Assembly: GCA_945861995.1 (NCBI GenBank)
Contig: CAMAWZ010000062.1
Coordinates: 1 to 9,854 of the forward strand
Source of the DNA: Pseudorhodobacter antarcticus
GTDB lineage: Bacteria; Pseudomonadota; Alphaproteobacteria; Rhodobacterales; Rhodobacteraceae
Direction: 5' to 3'
DNA length: 9,854 bases
Numbering within the stretch: position 1 is the first letter of the stretch; the number at the start of each line of letters is the position of its first letter. Under the pieces are notes generated by a model. It made no database searches, was not told the origin of the DNA, and saw nothing but the letters and a program-made list of their open reading frames with translations. Positions 1-6,470 of the stretch are shown piece by piece. The translations under genes and the position numbers were made by a program.

Positions 1-38
1 GGGCCTGCATCCGCCACCGCCAGACCGATGGGGATAAC

Positions 39-119
39 ATGAGCCGCACTGTCTAGGTAAATGGGGCCTACCTTCCCGAAGCCGATGCAACCGTTTCGAT
101 CTTTGATCGCGGTTTTCTG
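39..119 (+). other. Cut-off 5' segment of the aminotransferase gene, with in-frame TAG at 54-56
   Basis: An ATG at 39-41 opens M-S-R-T-V, then TAG at 54-56. The same frame continues V-N-G-A-Y-L-P-E-A-D and V-S-I-F-D-R-G-F-L and joins the ATG at 120 without a break. This is the standard N-terminus of D-amino-acid aminotransferase-like class IV enzymes, where a Tyr is expected at the TAG (V-Y-V-N-G), so one base turns TAT or TAC into TAG. The residues after the TAG are still protein-like, which marks the stop as recent or an error. No GTG or TTG start lies in this frame between the TAG and 120. The ATG at 39 overlaps a TGA at 40-42 in another frame, a layout typical of translational coupling to an upstream gene. 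Confidence 0.8.
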
Positions 120-899
120 ATGGCGGATGGGGTGTACGAGGTGACGTCCGTTCTAGATGGCAAGCTGATTGATTTTGCAGGCCATGCCGCGCGGCTGGCG
201 CGCAGCCTGTCGGAATTGGACATGGCCAGCCCTTGCAGCGACGCCGAATTGCTGGACATTCACCGCGAACTTGTCCGCCTGAACGCCATTGATGAGGGGA
301 TGATCTACCTGCAAGTCACGCGCGGCAACCCGGGCGATCGTGATTTCGCCTATCCGCCCGCAGATACCAAACCGACCCTTGTGCTGTTCACCCAAAGCAA
401 ACCCGGCCTTGCCAACGCCCCTGCTGCCAAAACAGGGTGGAGGGTTATTTCCGTGCCCGATATGCGCTGGGGACGGCGCGACATTAAGACCGTGCAATTG
501 CTGTATCCCTCTATGGCCAAAATGGCCGCTAAAGCGGCTGGCGTGGATGATGCGTGGTTCATCGAAGATGGTCACATCACCGAAGGCACGTCCAACAATG
601 CCTATATTGTCAAAGGCAACACCATCATCACGCGCCCTTTGTCCAATGACATTTTGCACGGCATCACCCGTGCGGCGCTGCTGCGGCTGGCGGCTGGCGC
701 GCAGATGAAAGTCGAAGAGCGCCCCTTTACCTTGGACGAGGCGAAATCGGCTGACGAGGCGTTTATCACTTCAGCCAGTGCGTTTGTTATGCCCGTTGTA
801 GAAATTGACGGCGCGGCCCTGTCGGCGGGCAAAGTTGGCCCCATCGCCACCCGTATGCGCGAGATTTATTTGGAAGAAATGCGCAAAGCGGCGGTTTAG
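120..899 (+). CDS. D-amino-acid aminotransferase-like class IV PLP enzyme (N-terminally truncated by a nonsense codon)
   Basis: A 259-residue open frame; the ancestral gene from ATG 39 would give 286 residues. Known members of this fold-type IV family exchange amino groups between D-amino acids (or branched-chain amino acids) and 2-oxo acids in the cytoplasm. Counted from 120, the PLP-binding lysine is K123 in D-I-K-T-V-Q-L-L. The glutamate that contacts the pyridine nitrogen is E155 in I-T-E-G-T-S-N-N. Their spacing of 32 residues matches K145 and E177 of the Bacillus D-alanine enzyme. V-Y-E follows the start, and F-I-T-S-A-S lies near residue 215. Arg74 falls where Bacillus has R98, but Phe76 stands where it has H100, so the D-alanine preference is uncertain. 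Starting at ATG 120 removes the first strand and the conserved D-R-G-F, and no strong Shine-Dalgarno precedes it, so a functional product is doubtful unless the TAG is read through or is an error. The fold is sure; the substrate is not. Confidence 0.85.
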   Translation: MADGVYEVTSVLDGKLIDFAGHAARLARSLSELDMASPCSDAELLDIHRELVRLNAIDEGMIYLQVTRGNPGDRDFAYPPADTKPTLVLFTQSKPGLANAPAAKTGWRVISVPDMRWGRRDIKTVQLLYPSMAKMAAKAAGVDDAWFIEDGHITEGTSNNAYIVKGNTIITRPLSNDILHGITRAALLRLAAGAQMKVEERPFTLDEAKSADEAFITSASAFVMPVVEIDGAALSAGKVGPIATRMREIYLEEMRKAAV

Positions 900-922
900 C
901 CGCTTTGCCGTGCGCTTTTTTT
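883..922 (+). terminator. Rho-independent terminator of the aminotransferase gene
   Basis: A perfect 10-base inverted repeat, GCAAAGCGGC (883-892) and GCCGCTTTGC (899-908), encloses a six-base loop that contains most of the stop codon. Seven Ts follow at 916-922. GCGC at 881-884 can also pair with GCGC at 912-915, which brings the stem right up to the T run across an asymmetric bulge. The stem begins inside the coding sequence. It lies between convergent genes, but the other strand has no T run, so it should act mainly on the plus strand. Confidence 0.7.
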
Positions 923-968
923 GCCGCGCCAGATGTGTCAGCTTGACCCGTCAGATTAGCCCGCCAGA

Positions 969-1931
969 TTAGCCTACTGTCACCTTGATAAACCCTGTGG
1001 GTATGTTCGCGGCGGTCAGCCCTTTCAGAACGGCAACCACATCGCCAGCAATCACCACCGAAACGCCAGCGTCAGGTGTTGCCCCATTGACCAAGGTGAC
1101 GGCAGGGTTCGTGCCAGCAGGTACGATAATATTCAGCGCATCCAGCGACGGATCCAAATCTTTCACCGTCACGGCCTCATTCGCGCCGCTCGACAGTATT
1201 CCAAACTCATCCTTACCCAGCCCGCCTGTCATCGTATCCGAAAAATCGCCCAGCAATGTGTCATCACCGCGCCCCCCGAACAGCACATCATCCGCATTGT
1301 CTGCGGTATTGGCGCTGGTCAGACCACCTTCCATCCGCGCCAGAATATCGGGAGTTGCGCTGATATCAAAATTCGTCGCTACATAATCTTCCAAATTTTG
1401 CGAGATTTGGGCAGCCCCGCTTGCGCTGGCCAGCAAATTCACCGCCAGTGCATCCGCATCCTTGCGGATATCCAGGCCAGAGATCAGGTCATTGCCTTTG
1501 AACCCCTCAAGAGTGTCAGCGCCCGTTGATCCCGAAATGGTATCAGCGCCTTCACCGCCCAGCAGGAAATCATTCCCCGCACCGCCAACCAGCAAATCTT
1601 GGCCGCGCCCGCCATAGATCTTGTCATCGCCGCCGCCGCCTAGCAGCGTGTCATAGCCTTGGGTGGCTGACATAATGTCATTGCCCGCCTCGCCCAGCAG
1701 CAGATCGTCGGCATCACCCCCTGACAAAGTGTCGTTGTTACCACCGCCCGCAACAACGTCGTCACCCCCGCCGCCTTCAATCTCTTCGGCATTTTGATCG
1801 CCAGAAAACACAGTGGCCGTTGGGCCATTGTCATCAGGCTTTGGGTCTTCGGACGAATTTGCAGGATCGGATGTGAAAAGCTCAAGCAAGCCAACGCCCA
1901 CAAGCAGCGGCAAAAGAAGCAACAGTTCCAC
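969..1931 (-). CDS. Short RTX (hemolysin-type) calcium-binding repeat protein with N-terminal hydrophobic segment
   Basis: A 320-residue acidic protein. Residues 3-19 are a hydrophobic run with no basic residues before it, so it may be a membrane anchor or an atypical export signal. A Ser/Pro/Asp-rich linker follows (20-52). Residues 53-152 hold about eleven tandem nonapeptides of the G-G-x-G-x-D-x-U-x type, for example G-G-A-G-N-D-F-L-L; these form a calcium-binding parallel beta-roll. A second short block lies at about 211-238, and a beta-rich tail at 239-320. RTX proteins are usually secreted or surface proteins of type I secretion, normally without an N-terminal signal, so the N-terminus here is unusual. 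The start is GTG, chosen because a perfect AGGAGG lies five bases upstream. No transporter genes are nearby. It is not a duplicate of the large RTX gene at the right end. Function beyond calcium binding is unknown. Confidence 0.85.
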   Translation of the reverse strand: MELLLLLPLLVGVGLLELFTSDPANSSEDPKPDDNGPTATVFSGDQNAEEIEGGGGDDVVAGGGNNDTLSGGDADDLLLGEAGNDIMSATQGYDTLLGGGGDDKIYGGRGQDLLVGGAGNDFLLGGEGADTISGSTGADTLEGFKGNDLISGLDIRKDADALAVNLLASASGAAQISQNLEDYVATNFDISATPDILARMEGGLTSANTADNADDVLFGGRGDDTLLGDFSDTMTGGLGKDEFGILSSGANEAVTVKDLDPSLDALNIIVPAGTNPAVTLVNGATPDAGVSVVIAGDVVAVLKGLTAANIPTGFIKVTVG

Positions 1932-1936
1932 GAAAA

Positions 1937-1942
1937 CCTCCT
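1937..1942 (-). promoter_or_regulatory. Ribosome binding site that fixes the GTG start of the short RTX gene
   Basis: On the minus strand AGGAGG stands five bases before GTG (1931-1929). No ATG in frame is better placed, so this decides the start. Confidence 0.8.
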
Positions 1943-2017
1943 AACACAAACTGCCCAAAATGAGCCAAACGAGCGAAAAACAGAGCAAAGGCGAAAATAT
2001 CATACTCTTTAGGGTAA

Positions 2018-2044
2018 ATTGTAACTATTCCTTAGATTCGTCAA
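2018..2044 (-). promoter_or_regulatory. Putative sigma-70 type promoter of the short RTX gene
   Basis: On the minus strand, TTGACG (2044-2039) and TACAAT (2023-2018) are separated by 15 bases, slightly short of the ideal 17. Transcription would start near 2011 and give a leader of about 80 bases. The rest of the 291-base gap 1932-2222 shows no gene. It carries the end of the amidohydrolase transcript, where I see no clear terminator: short GC-rich stems occur near 2205-2220 but lack a T run. Confidence 0.4.
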
Positions 2045-2222
2045 ATGATAACGACAGCGCGGGCGAAAATTTCTCCCTTCAATTTCACGCTTTCGCAACA
2101 ATGACGGGCTTGGCTTAAGATTGCGTCACTGATGGAAACAGCGCTGTCGCGGTGCCATCAACCCAACGCCCCTTAGAAATTACCAAGCAGAATCAGTCGC
2201 CCGCGCCGCAGCGCGCACCAGA

Positions 2223-2951
2223 TTATGCAGCCACTGCGCGTCCGATCATGGGGGCCAAACGCTGCGCCCAATAGGCTTGCCCCGCGCTGTCCGAAATCAG
2301 ATCGTTGCGAATTTCTATTAGCGTGTTGTCACGCCCCATCTGCAAGGCGTGCTGGTCAATCGCATCCCCCGCAAGATGGCCCGCATAGGGTTCATTTTCG
2401 CCCACACAAATATCACCTGCGGCGCGCAACTGCGTCATTAACGCTTGCGACAAACGATCAGACCTGTGGTCAAACAACACCCCCACCTGCCACGGGCGCG
2501 GCTCGCGTCCACGCAAGCGGGGCGTAAAGGAATGGATCGCAATAATAACAGTATCGGCACGCTTTGCCGCCAATTCTGCCAATGCGGCATGATAGGGCAG
2601 ATAAAGCCAATCAATGCGCGATTGCACTTCATCCGCACCAATATATCGGTTGGCAGGAATGATTGTGCCATCATAAAGGCGCATGATCAGCGTCGGGTCA
2701 TCCAGCCCGCGGTTCGGGTCAATCACAAGGCGCGAGAAGTGCGAACAAATCACAGGACTATCCAGCGCAGCCCCCAGCGCGCGCGCCGCCCCCGCCGCCC
2801 CCACATCATAGGCAATGTGGCGCGCCATATCTTCGGGCGAGATGCCCAGATCGCCCCCTGCCACCCAATCGGGCACATGATTGCTGGCATGATCGCAGGT
2901 AATCAAGAACCGCCCCGCGCGATTTGCCCCTTCAATCTGACAAGCGACCAT
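2223..2951 (-). CDS. N-formylglutamate amidohydrolase family protein
   Basis: A 242-residue cytoplasmic enzyme of the FGase family (Pfam N-formylglutamate amidohydrolase), which hydrolyses N-formyl-L-glutamate to glutamate and formate in histidine breakdown. Recognisable blocks are C-D-H-A-S-N (19-24), H-I-A-Y-D-V-G-A (45-52), S-R-L-V-I-D-P-N-R (73-81), I-H-S-F-T-P (139-144), V-L-F-D (158-161), E-N-E-P-Y-A-G (185-191) and E-I-R-N-D-L-I (213-219). The acidic and histidine residues in these blocks are the likely metal and catalytic ligands. The frame stays open to 3140, but GAGG lies five bases before the ATG at 2951, and a longer start would overlap pyk. No histidine-degradation genes are next to it; its neighbour is pyk, divergent, an arrangement I recall from other Rhodobacteraceae. 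The true substrate may therefore not be formylglutamate, and I give no hut symbol. Confidence 0.85.
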   Translation of the reverse strand: MVACQIEGANRAGRFLITCDHASNHVPDWVAGGDLGISPEDMARHIAYDVGAAGAARALGAALDSPVICSHFSRLVIDPNRGLDDPTLIMRLYDGTIIPANRYIGADEVQSRIDWLYLPYHAALAELAAKRADTVIIAIHSFTPRLRGREPRPWQVGVLFDHRSDRLSQALMTQLRAAGDICVGENEPYAGHLAGDAIDQHALQMGRDNTLIEIRNDLISDSAGQAYWAQRLAPMIGRAVAA

Positions 2952-2967
2952 TGTTTCCTCATATAAT
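2937..2967 (+). promoter_or_regulatory. Possible promoter of pyk
   Basis: A perfect TATAAT at 2962-2967 is preceded by CTGACA at 2937-2942, with 19 bases between, which is longer than ideal. Transcription would begin near 2974 and leave a leader of about 110 bases before pyk. The -35 would lie inside the 5' end of the divergent amidohydrolase gene, so the two transcription units would overlap. Confidence 0.3.
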
Positions 2968-3084
2968 CGTAACATCTCACTTTTATGCTGCATTTGCGCA
3001 AAGCGCCAGTTGCCCCGCAGCGCATCTTGCGCCATAAGACGCGTGGCCCACCACGAAACATAAACGCGATAAAAGGAAGATGGC

Positions 3085-4533
3085 ATGAGACGCCTTCGGA
3101 ACGTCAAGATCGTGGCCACATTGGGCCCTGCATCCAGCACCTATGAAATGATCCGCGCTTTGTTCGAGGCAGGGGCAGATGTGTTCCGCCTGAACATGAG
3201 CCACGGAACCCACGCCGAACAGCGCGCGCGCTTTGACATCATTCGCAAAGTCGAGGCGGACGTTGGCCGCCCAATCTGCGTTTTGGCCGACCTTCAGGGG
3301 CCAAAACTGCGCGTCGGTACCTTTGCCAGCCCCACCGGCGAAGAATTGGTCGAAGGCGCGGCCTTCCGCTTGGATCTCAACGCAGAACCTGGCGATGCAA
3401 CACGCGTGCAATTGCCCCACCCTGAAATTTTCGCAGCCCTCGAGCCTGGCTCGTCGCTGCTGGTCAACGATGGTAAAATCCGCCTGATCGTCAAAGAGTG
3501 CGGCAAAGATTTCGCCAATTGCACCGTGACAGTCGGCGGGATAATCTCCAACCGCAAGGGCGTGAACGTGCCCGACGTCGTGCTGCCCCTCGCGGCGCTA
3601 TCGGCCAAAGACCGCGAAGATTTGGAATTTGCCTGCACTTTGGGCGTGGATTGGCTGGCGCTGTCGTTCGTGCAGCGCGCCGAAGACGTGATCGAGGCCA
3701 AGCAGCTTGCCAAGGGCCGCGCGGCGGTTTTGTCAAAAATCGAAAAACCTGCTGCTGTCAAAGCCTATACATCGATTTTGCAGGTGTCCGATGGCATCAT
3801 GGTCGCGCGCGGTGATTTGGGCGTTGAATTGCCCGTCACCTCTGTGCCGCCCATCCAAAAACGTCTGGTGCGCGAGGCGCGCGCTGCAGCCAAACCCGTG
3901 ATCGTGGCCACGCAAATGCTGGAATCCATGATCGAAAGCCCCGTGCCCACCCGCGCCGAAGTGTCGGACGTGGCCACCGCGATTTACGAAGGCGCAGATG
4001 CTGTGATGCTGTCGGCCGAATCGGCGGCAGGCAAATACCCTATCGAAGCCGTTACCACGATGAACAACGTGGCCATGTCGGTGGAGCATGACCCGACCTA
4101 TCGTCAAATCATCGAGGCGTCACGCTCGGTGCATCGCCAGACCATCGCAGATGGTATCGTTGCCGCCGCCCGCGAAATTGCCGAAGCAACGAATATTAAG
4201 GCCATCGCCTGCTTTACCCAATCGGGCGACACCGCCAGCTTGATCGCACGCGAACGGCCCCGCGTGCCTATCATCGCGCTGACCCCGCTGATGTCAACCG
4301 CGCGCAGAATGTCGCTGATCTGGGGCACGCATTGCGCCATCACCCCGCCGCAAGACCGCTTTAAGGGTGCCGTCATCGCGGCCGTGCGCGCTGCGCGCTC
4401 GGATGGGTTTGCCGATCTGGAAGATATGATCGTGCTGACCGCAGGCGTTCCGTTTAACGTCAAAGGCACAACCAATATCTTGCGCGTCGCCCCCTGTGAC
4501 GAACGGCTTATCAGCCAAGTCGATCCTGAATAG
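3085..4533 (+). CDS. pyk: Pyruvate kinase
   Basis: 482 residues, the usual length for bacterial pyruvate kinase, the last step of glycolysis (phosphoenolpyruvate + ADP to pyruvate + ATP), cytoplasmic and normally a homotetramer. The A domain starts with N-V-K-I-V-A-T-L-G-P-A. R35, N37, S39 and H40 lie in F-R-L-N-M-S-H-G, and D69 and K74 in A-D-L-Q-G-P-K. The B domain lid spans roughly 75-170. The signature around S-K-I-E-K-P gives catalytic K218 and metal ligand E220. G-D-L-G carries metal ligand D244, and T276 sits in A-T-Q-M-L-E-S-M. The C-terminal allosteric domain runs from about 350 and includes Q-S-G-D-T-A-S-L-I-A. All key residues are present. AAGGAAG lies just before the ATG. A 76-residue membrane protein follows after eight bases, probably in the same transcript. 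Nothing in the sequence shows which effector regulates it. Confidence 0.97.
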   Translation: MRRLRNVKIVATLGPASSTYEMIRALFEAGADVFRLNMSHGTHAEQRARFDIIRKVEADVGRPICVLADLQGPKLRVGTFASPTGEELVEGAAFRLDLNAEPGDATRVQLPHPEIFAALEPGSSLLVNDGKIRLIVKECGKDFANCTVTVGGIISNRKGVNVPDVVLPLAALSAKDREDLEFACTLGVDWLALSFVQRAEDVIEAKQLAKGRAAVLSKIEKPAAVKAYTSILQVSDGIMVARGDLGVELPVTSVPPIQKRLVREARAAAKPVIVATQMLESMIESPVPTRAEVSDVATAIYEGADAVMLSAESAAGKYPIEAVTTMNNVAMSVEHDPTYRQIIEASRSVHRQTIADGIVAAAREIAEATNIKAIACFTQSGDTASLIARERPRVPIIALTPLMSTARRMSLIWGTHCAITPPQDRFKGAVIAAVRAARSDGFADLEDMIVLTAGVPFNVKGTTNILRVAPCDERLISQVDPE

Positions 4534-4541
4534 GCACGCCA

Positions 4542-4772
4542 ATGACCATCGACACCGATCTTTTCGTTGTGGTTGGTCTTTTGGTTGCATCGCTGTCATT
4601 GCCATCCGCCCTGTCGGCCTTTGCCGATGAACGGTTTCCGTATGTGGCACTTCTCGTCTTTGTTCTGGGTCTGGGCACAGTGAGTTTAGGAATTTATGGC
4701 GCGCAGGGCGATTACAACCTTGCGCGCGTACCCCATTCTTTCGTGGAAATCCTCGCGCGAATTATGAACTAA
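4542..4772 (+). CDS. Small conserved membrane protein downstream of pyk, function unknown
   Basis: 76 residues with two predicted transmembrane segments, about 7-27 and 34-52, joined by a short turn containing D-E-R. A C-terminal tail includes V-P-H-S-F-V-E-I. There is no signal peptide cleavage site and no known domain. It begins eight bases after the pyk stop, with only a weak ribosome binding site, so it is probably coupled to pyk translation. I recall similar small proteins at this place in other Rhodobacteraceae, which supports it being a real gene, but I have no functional assignment. Confidence 0.75.
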   Translation: MTIDTDLFVVVGLLVASLSLPSALSAFADERFPYVALLVFVLGLGTVSLGIYGAQGDYNLARVPHSFVEILARIMN

Positions 4773-4812
4773 CCCGCGCGCGCGCTTCCTAACTCTCCAA
4801 ATATCAAGGCAC

Positions 4813-4828
4813 GGGAAGCTTGCTTCCC
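4813..4828. terminator. Possible weak hairpin between convergent genes
   Basis: GGGAAG (4813-4818) and CTTCCC (4823-4828) form a six-base stem with a four-base loop, in the 59-base gap between the small membrane protein and the methyltransferase stop. Neither strand has a T run after it, so intrinsic termination is doubtful. Confidence 0.25.
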
Positions 4829-4831
4829 CCC

Positions 4832-5521
4832 TCAATCGCGTTTCGGCGCGTCAATGGGCCGCCCTGCCGCTACAAATTCGGCGACCCGCGCGGCGATAGA
4901 ATCGCGGTGCCACAACCCCATCCCGCGATGCAGGGTTTCGGGGTTGTTTTCTTCGCCCGCAGGCAGGCTATCGGCGGTTTCCAAAATAAACTCGCGCGGC
5001 GCACCAAAGCTGAACGGCGCGGCCTGCATGTTAAAGCTTTTCTCGCCGCCGTTCTTGTAGACCCAGCGGTTTTCGGGCCTGATCCACGATGTCACCAGCA
5101 GCCATTCAATGTTTGATGCCACAAAGTTTTCAAAAAACGCCCAGCGCATGTCAAAGGTCAAATGCACCAAACAATCGCGCACCATCAGCATATCGGCAGC
5201 GGGCAGCGTATCAGATGTGATGTCCCCCAACGCAAAATGGCGCGTCTCGCTGGCAAATTGCTGATTAAAGTCGTTCAAAGTATTGGAAATTTCCCAGCCC
5301 CAATACTCGATTCCGCTTAAATCAACATGCTGCATCCAAAAGAAATCACCGCAAGGCGCATCGACAAAACGCTTGATCTGGTAGGTTGCAAACAACCTTG
5401 GAAGGGCTGCGCGCAGGCGCTTTGTGGCGCGCAAACTGGCGTTAAACCCCGATTTAGAAACGCCTTCCGTGCCGCGCGACCAATCGCGATGTTCAAACAC
5501 CTTTTGTAAGTCTTCGCGCAT
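4832..5521 (-). CDS. Class I SAM-dependent methyltransferase-like protein, copy A (downstream paralogue)
   Basis: 229 residues. The Rossmann motif I is V-D-A-P-C-G-D-F-F-W-M (53-63), where SAM would bind. The end of strand 2 is Y-W-G-W-E (acidic E77), L-G-D-I-T-S-D is at 98-104, and R-D-C-L-V-H-L is at 115-121. The C-terminal half has a conserved N-M-Q-A-A-P-F-S-F (167-175) and M-G-L-W-H. I recognise this as a bacterial family that shares D-V-P-C-G-D-F-N-W-M and R-D-C-L-V-H-L and is usually annotated only as methyltransferase; members are often near glycan or sulfotransferase genes. The substrate is unknown. ATG 5521 is preceded by AGAGG nine bases upstream. It lies 71 bases after copy B on the same strand, is about 70% identical to it, and is probably co-transcribed with it. 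Confidence 0.8.
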   Translation of the reverse strand: MREDLQKVFEHRDWSRGTEGVSKSGFNASLRATKRLRAALPRLFATYQIKRFVDAPCGDFFWMQHVDLSGIEYWGWEISNTLNDFNQQFASETRHFALGDITSDTLPAADMLMVRDCLVHLTFDMRWAFFENFVASNIEWLLVTSWIRPENRWVYKNGGEKSFNMQAAPFSFGAPREFILETADSLPAGEENNPETLHRGMGLWHRDSIAARVAEFVAAGRPIDAPKRD

Positions 5522-5533
5522 TTTCGCAAACCT

Positions 5534-5559
5534 CTATGATTTCGGCACAGCTATCATAG
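5534..5559 (-). promoter_or_regulatory. Inverted repeat next to the ribosome binding site of methyltransferase copy A
   Basis: CTATGAT (5534-5540) and ATCATAG (5553-5559) are perfect inverted repeats around a 12-base loop, in the 71-base gap between the two methyltransferase genes. On the minus-strand transcript the second arm ends inside the AGAGG ribosome binding site (5535-5531), so the hairpin could limit initiation of copy A. No T run follows, so it is not a terminator. Confidence 0.3.
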
Positions 5560-5592
5560 GTTGTGCATCTGGGTCTAGCAGCGCGGCAAAGA

Positions 5593-6291
5593 TCAATCCG
5601 CTGCCTTTCGGGGGTCATCAATCGGTCGCCCAGCCGCCACAAATTCGGCCACCCGCGCCGCAATCTGGTCACGGTGCCAAACGCCCATACCGCGATGCAG
5701 CGAGTCTGGGTTGTTTTCCTCGCCCTCGGGCAACACCTTGGCGGTTTCCAGAATAAACTCAACGGGCTTGCCAAAGCTAAAGGGCGCAGCCGTCATACTG
5801 TGCGACTTGTGCCCGCCATTCTTGTACACCCACGGGTTCACGGGCGCGATCCACGAGGTAATCAGCAACCAAGGAATGTTCGAGGCCACGAAATTTTCGA
5901 AAAACGCCCAGCGCATATCAAATTTCAACAGCACCAAACAATCGCGCACCATCAGCATATCGGCATCTGGAAACGGGTCGGAGGTGATATCGCCCAACGA
6001 GAAATGCTTCGTAGGGCTGCCGTAGTTTTTCTTATTGGCTTCGATCAGGGATTCGGAAACCTCCCAGCCCCAATATTCAACCCCCGTCAAATCCACATAT
6101 TTCATCCAAAAGAAATCGCCGCAGGGGGCATCGACCAACCGCTTTACCTTATAGGTTTCCAGCAACCTTGGCATGGCATTACGAATATGGCGCGTGGCGT
6201 GCCGTGTGGCCCCAAAGCCCGATCTTGAAACACCCTCTTTGCCGCGCGACCAATCGGAATGTTCAAAGATCTTTAGCATTTCATCGCGCAC
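5593..6291 (-). CDS. Class I SAM-dependent methyltransferase-like protein, copy B (upstream paralogue)
   Basis: 232 residues, aligning with copy A from end to end with a one-residue gap near 91; by hand about 164 of 230 positions are identical. Motif I is V-D-A-P-C-G-D-F-F-W-M (53-63), and Y-W-G-W-E and L-G-D-I-T-S-D are kept. The block R-D-C-L-V-H-L reads R-D-C-L-V-L-L here (116-122), so the histidine is replaced by leucine, which may alter or remove activity. The C-terminal sequence A-R-V-A-E-F-V-A-A-G is identical in both copies. The start is GTG at 6291, supported by GAGG six bases upstream and by alignment with copy A. It is the first gene of the pair, with a likely promoter just upstream. 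The substrate is unknown. Confidence 0.8.
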   Translation of the reverse strand: MRDEMLKIFEHSDWSRGKEGVSRSGFGATRHATRHIRNAMPRLLETYKVKRLVDAPCGDFFWMKYVDLTGVEYWGWEVSESLIEANKKNYGSPTKHFSLGDITSDPFPDADMLMVRDCLVLLKFDMRWAFFENFVASNIPWLLITSWIAPVNPWVYKNGGHKSHSMTAAPFSFGKPVEFILETAKVLPEGEENNPDSLHRGMGVWHRDQIAARVAEFVAAGRPIDDPRKAAD

Positions 6292-6322
6292 GGCTCACCT
6301 CATATAGTTTCCATTTTGGAAA

Positions 6323-6351
6323 AAATAGCACGACCGTTTTAGTTGCGTCAA
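6323..6351 (-). promoter_or_regulatory. Putative promoter of the methyltransferase pair
   Basis: On the minus strand, TTGACG (6351-6346) and CTATTT (6328-6323) are 17 bases apart. The start point would be near 6316, about 25 bases before the GTG. A small inverted repeat, TTTCCA / TGGAAA (6308-6322), covers the start region. It lies back to back with the rpmI promoter without overlapping it. Confidence 0.45.
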
Positions 6352-6370
6352 GAACAGCTTAGAATCGCCC

Positions 6371-6399
6371 TTGCTCTTTACAAACGCTGCGCCTATAGC
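6371..6399 (+). promoter_or_regulatory. Putative promoter of rpmI-rplT
   Basis: TTGCTC (6371-6376) and TATAGC (6394-6399) are separated by 17 bases. Transcription would start near 6406, giving a leader of about 65 bases before rpmI. infC does not precede rpmI here, so the pair has its own promoter, unlike the infC-rpmI-rplT operon of enteric bacteria. Confidence 0.45.
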
Positions 6400-6470
6400 A
6401 GCGGCTTGATTACCCGCGCGGCTGGCCAAAGTGGCATGCCAAGTCCGCGCCTGAAACCATGGAGATGGAA

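Noticed and set aside
1..42. Tail of an upstream gene ending in TGA at 40-42
   Set aside because: The ATGA overlap is suggestive, but all three plus frames are open over these few bases and none gives a recognisable sequence.
153..659. 168-codon minus-strand frame inside the aminotransferase gene
   Set aside because: It is antisense to a clear PLP enzyme with conserved K and E; its translation resembles no family.
2952..3140. 63-codon N-terminal extension of the amidohydrolase
   Set aside because: It would overlap pyk, has no family similarity, and a good ribosome binding site stands before the ATG at 2951.
4775..4785. CGCGCGCGCGC alternating run after the small membrane protein gene
   Set aside because: Short, and common in GC-rich genomes; no function can be argued.
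5563..6228. 221-codon plus-strand frame opposite methyltransferase copy B
   Set aside because: The minus-strand protein has a SAM motif and a close paralogue next door; a similar shadow frame lies opposite copy A, as expected of antisense frames in GC-rich DNA.
6459..6470. Alternative ATG four codons upstream in rpmI
   Set aside because: L35 proteins begin M-P-K, and the GGAG that serves 6471 lies inside this extension.
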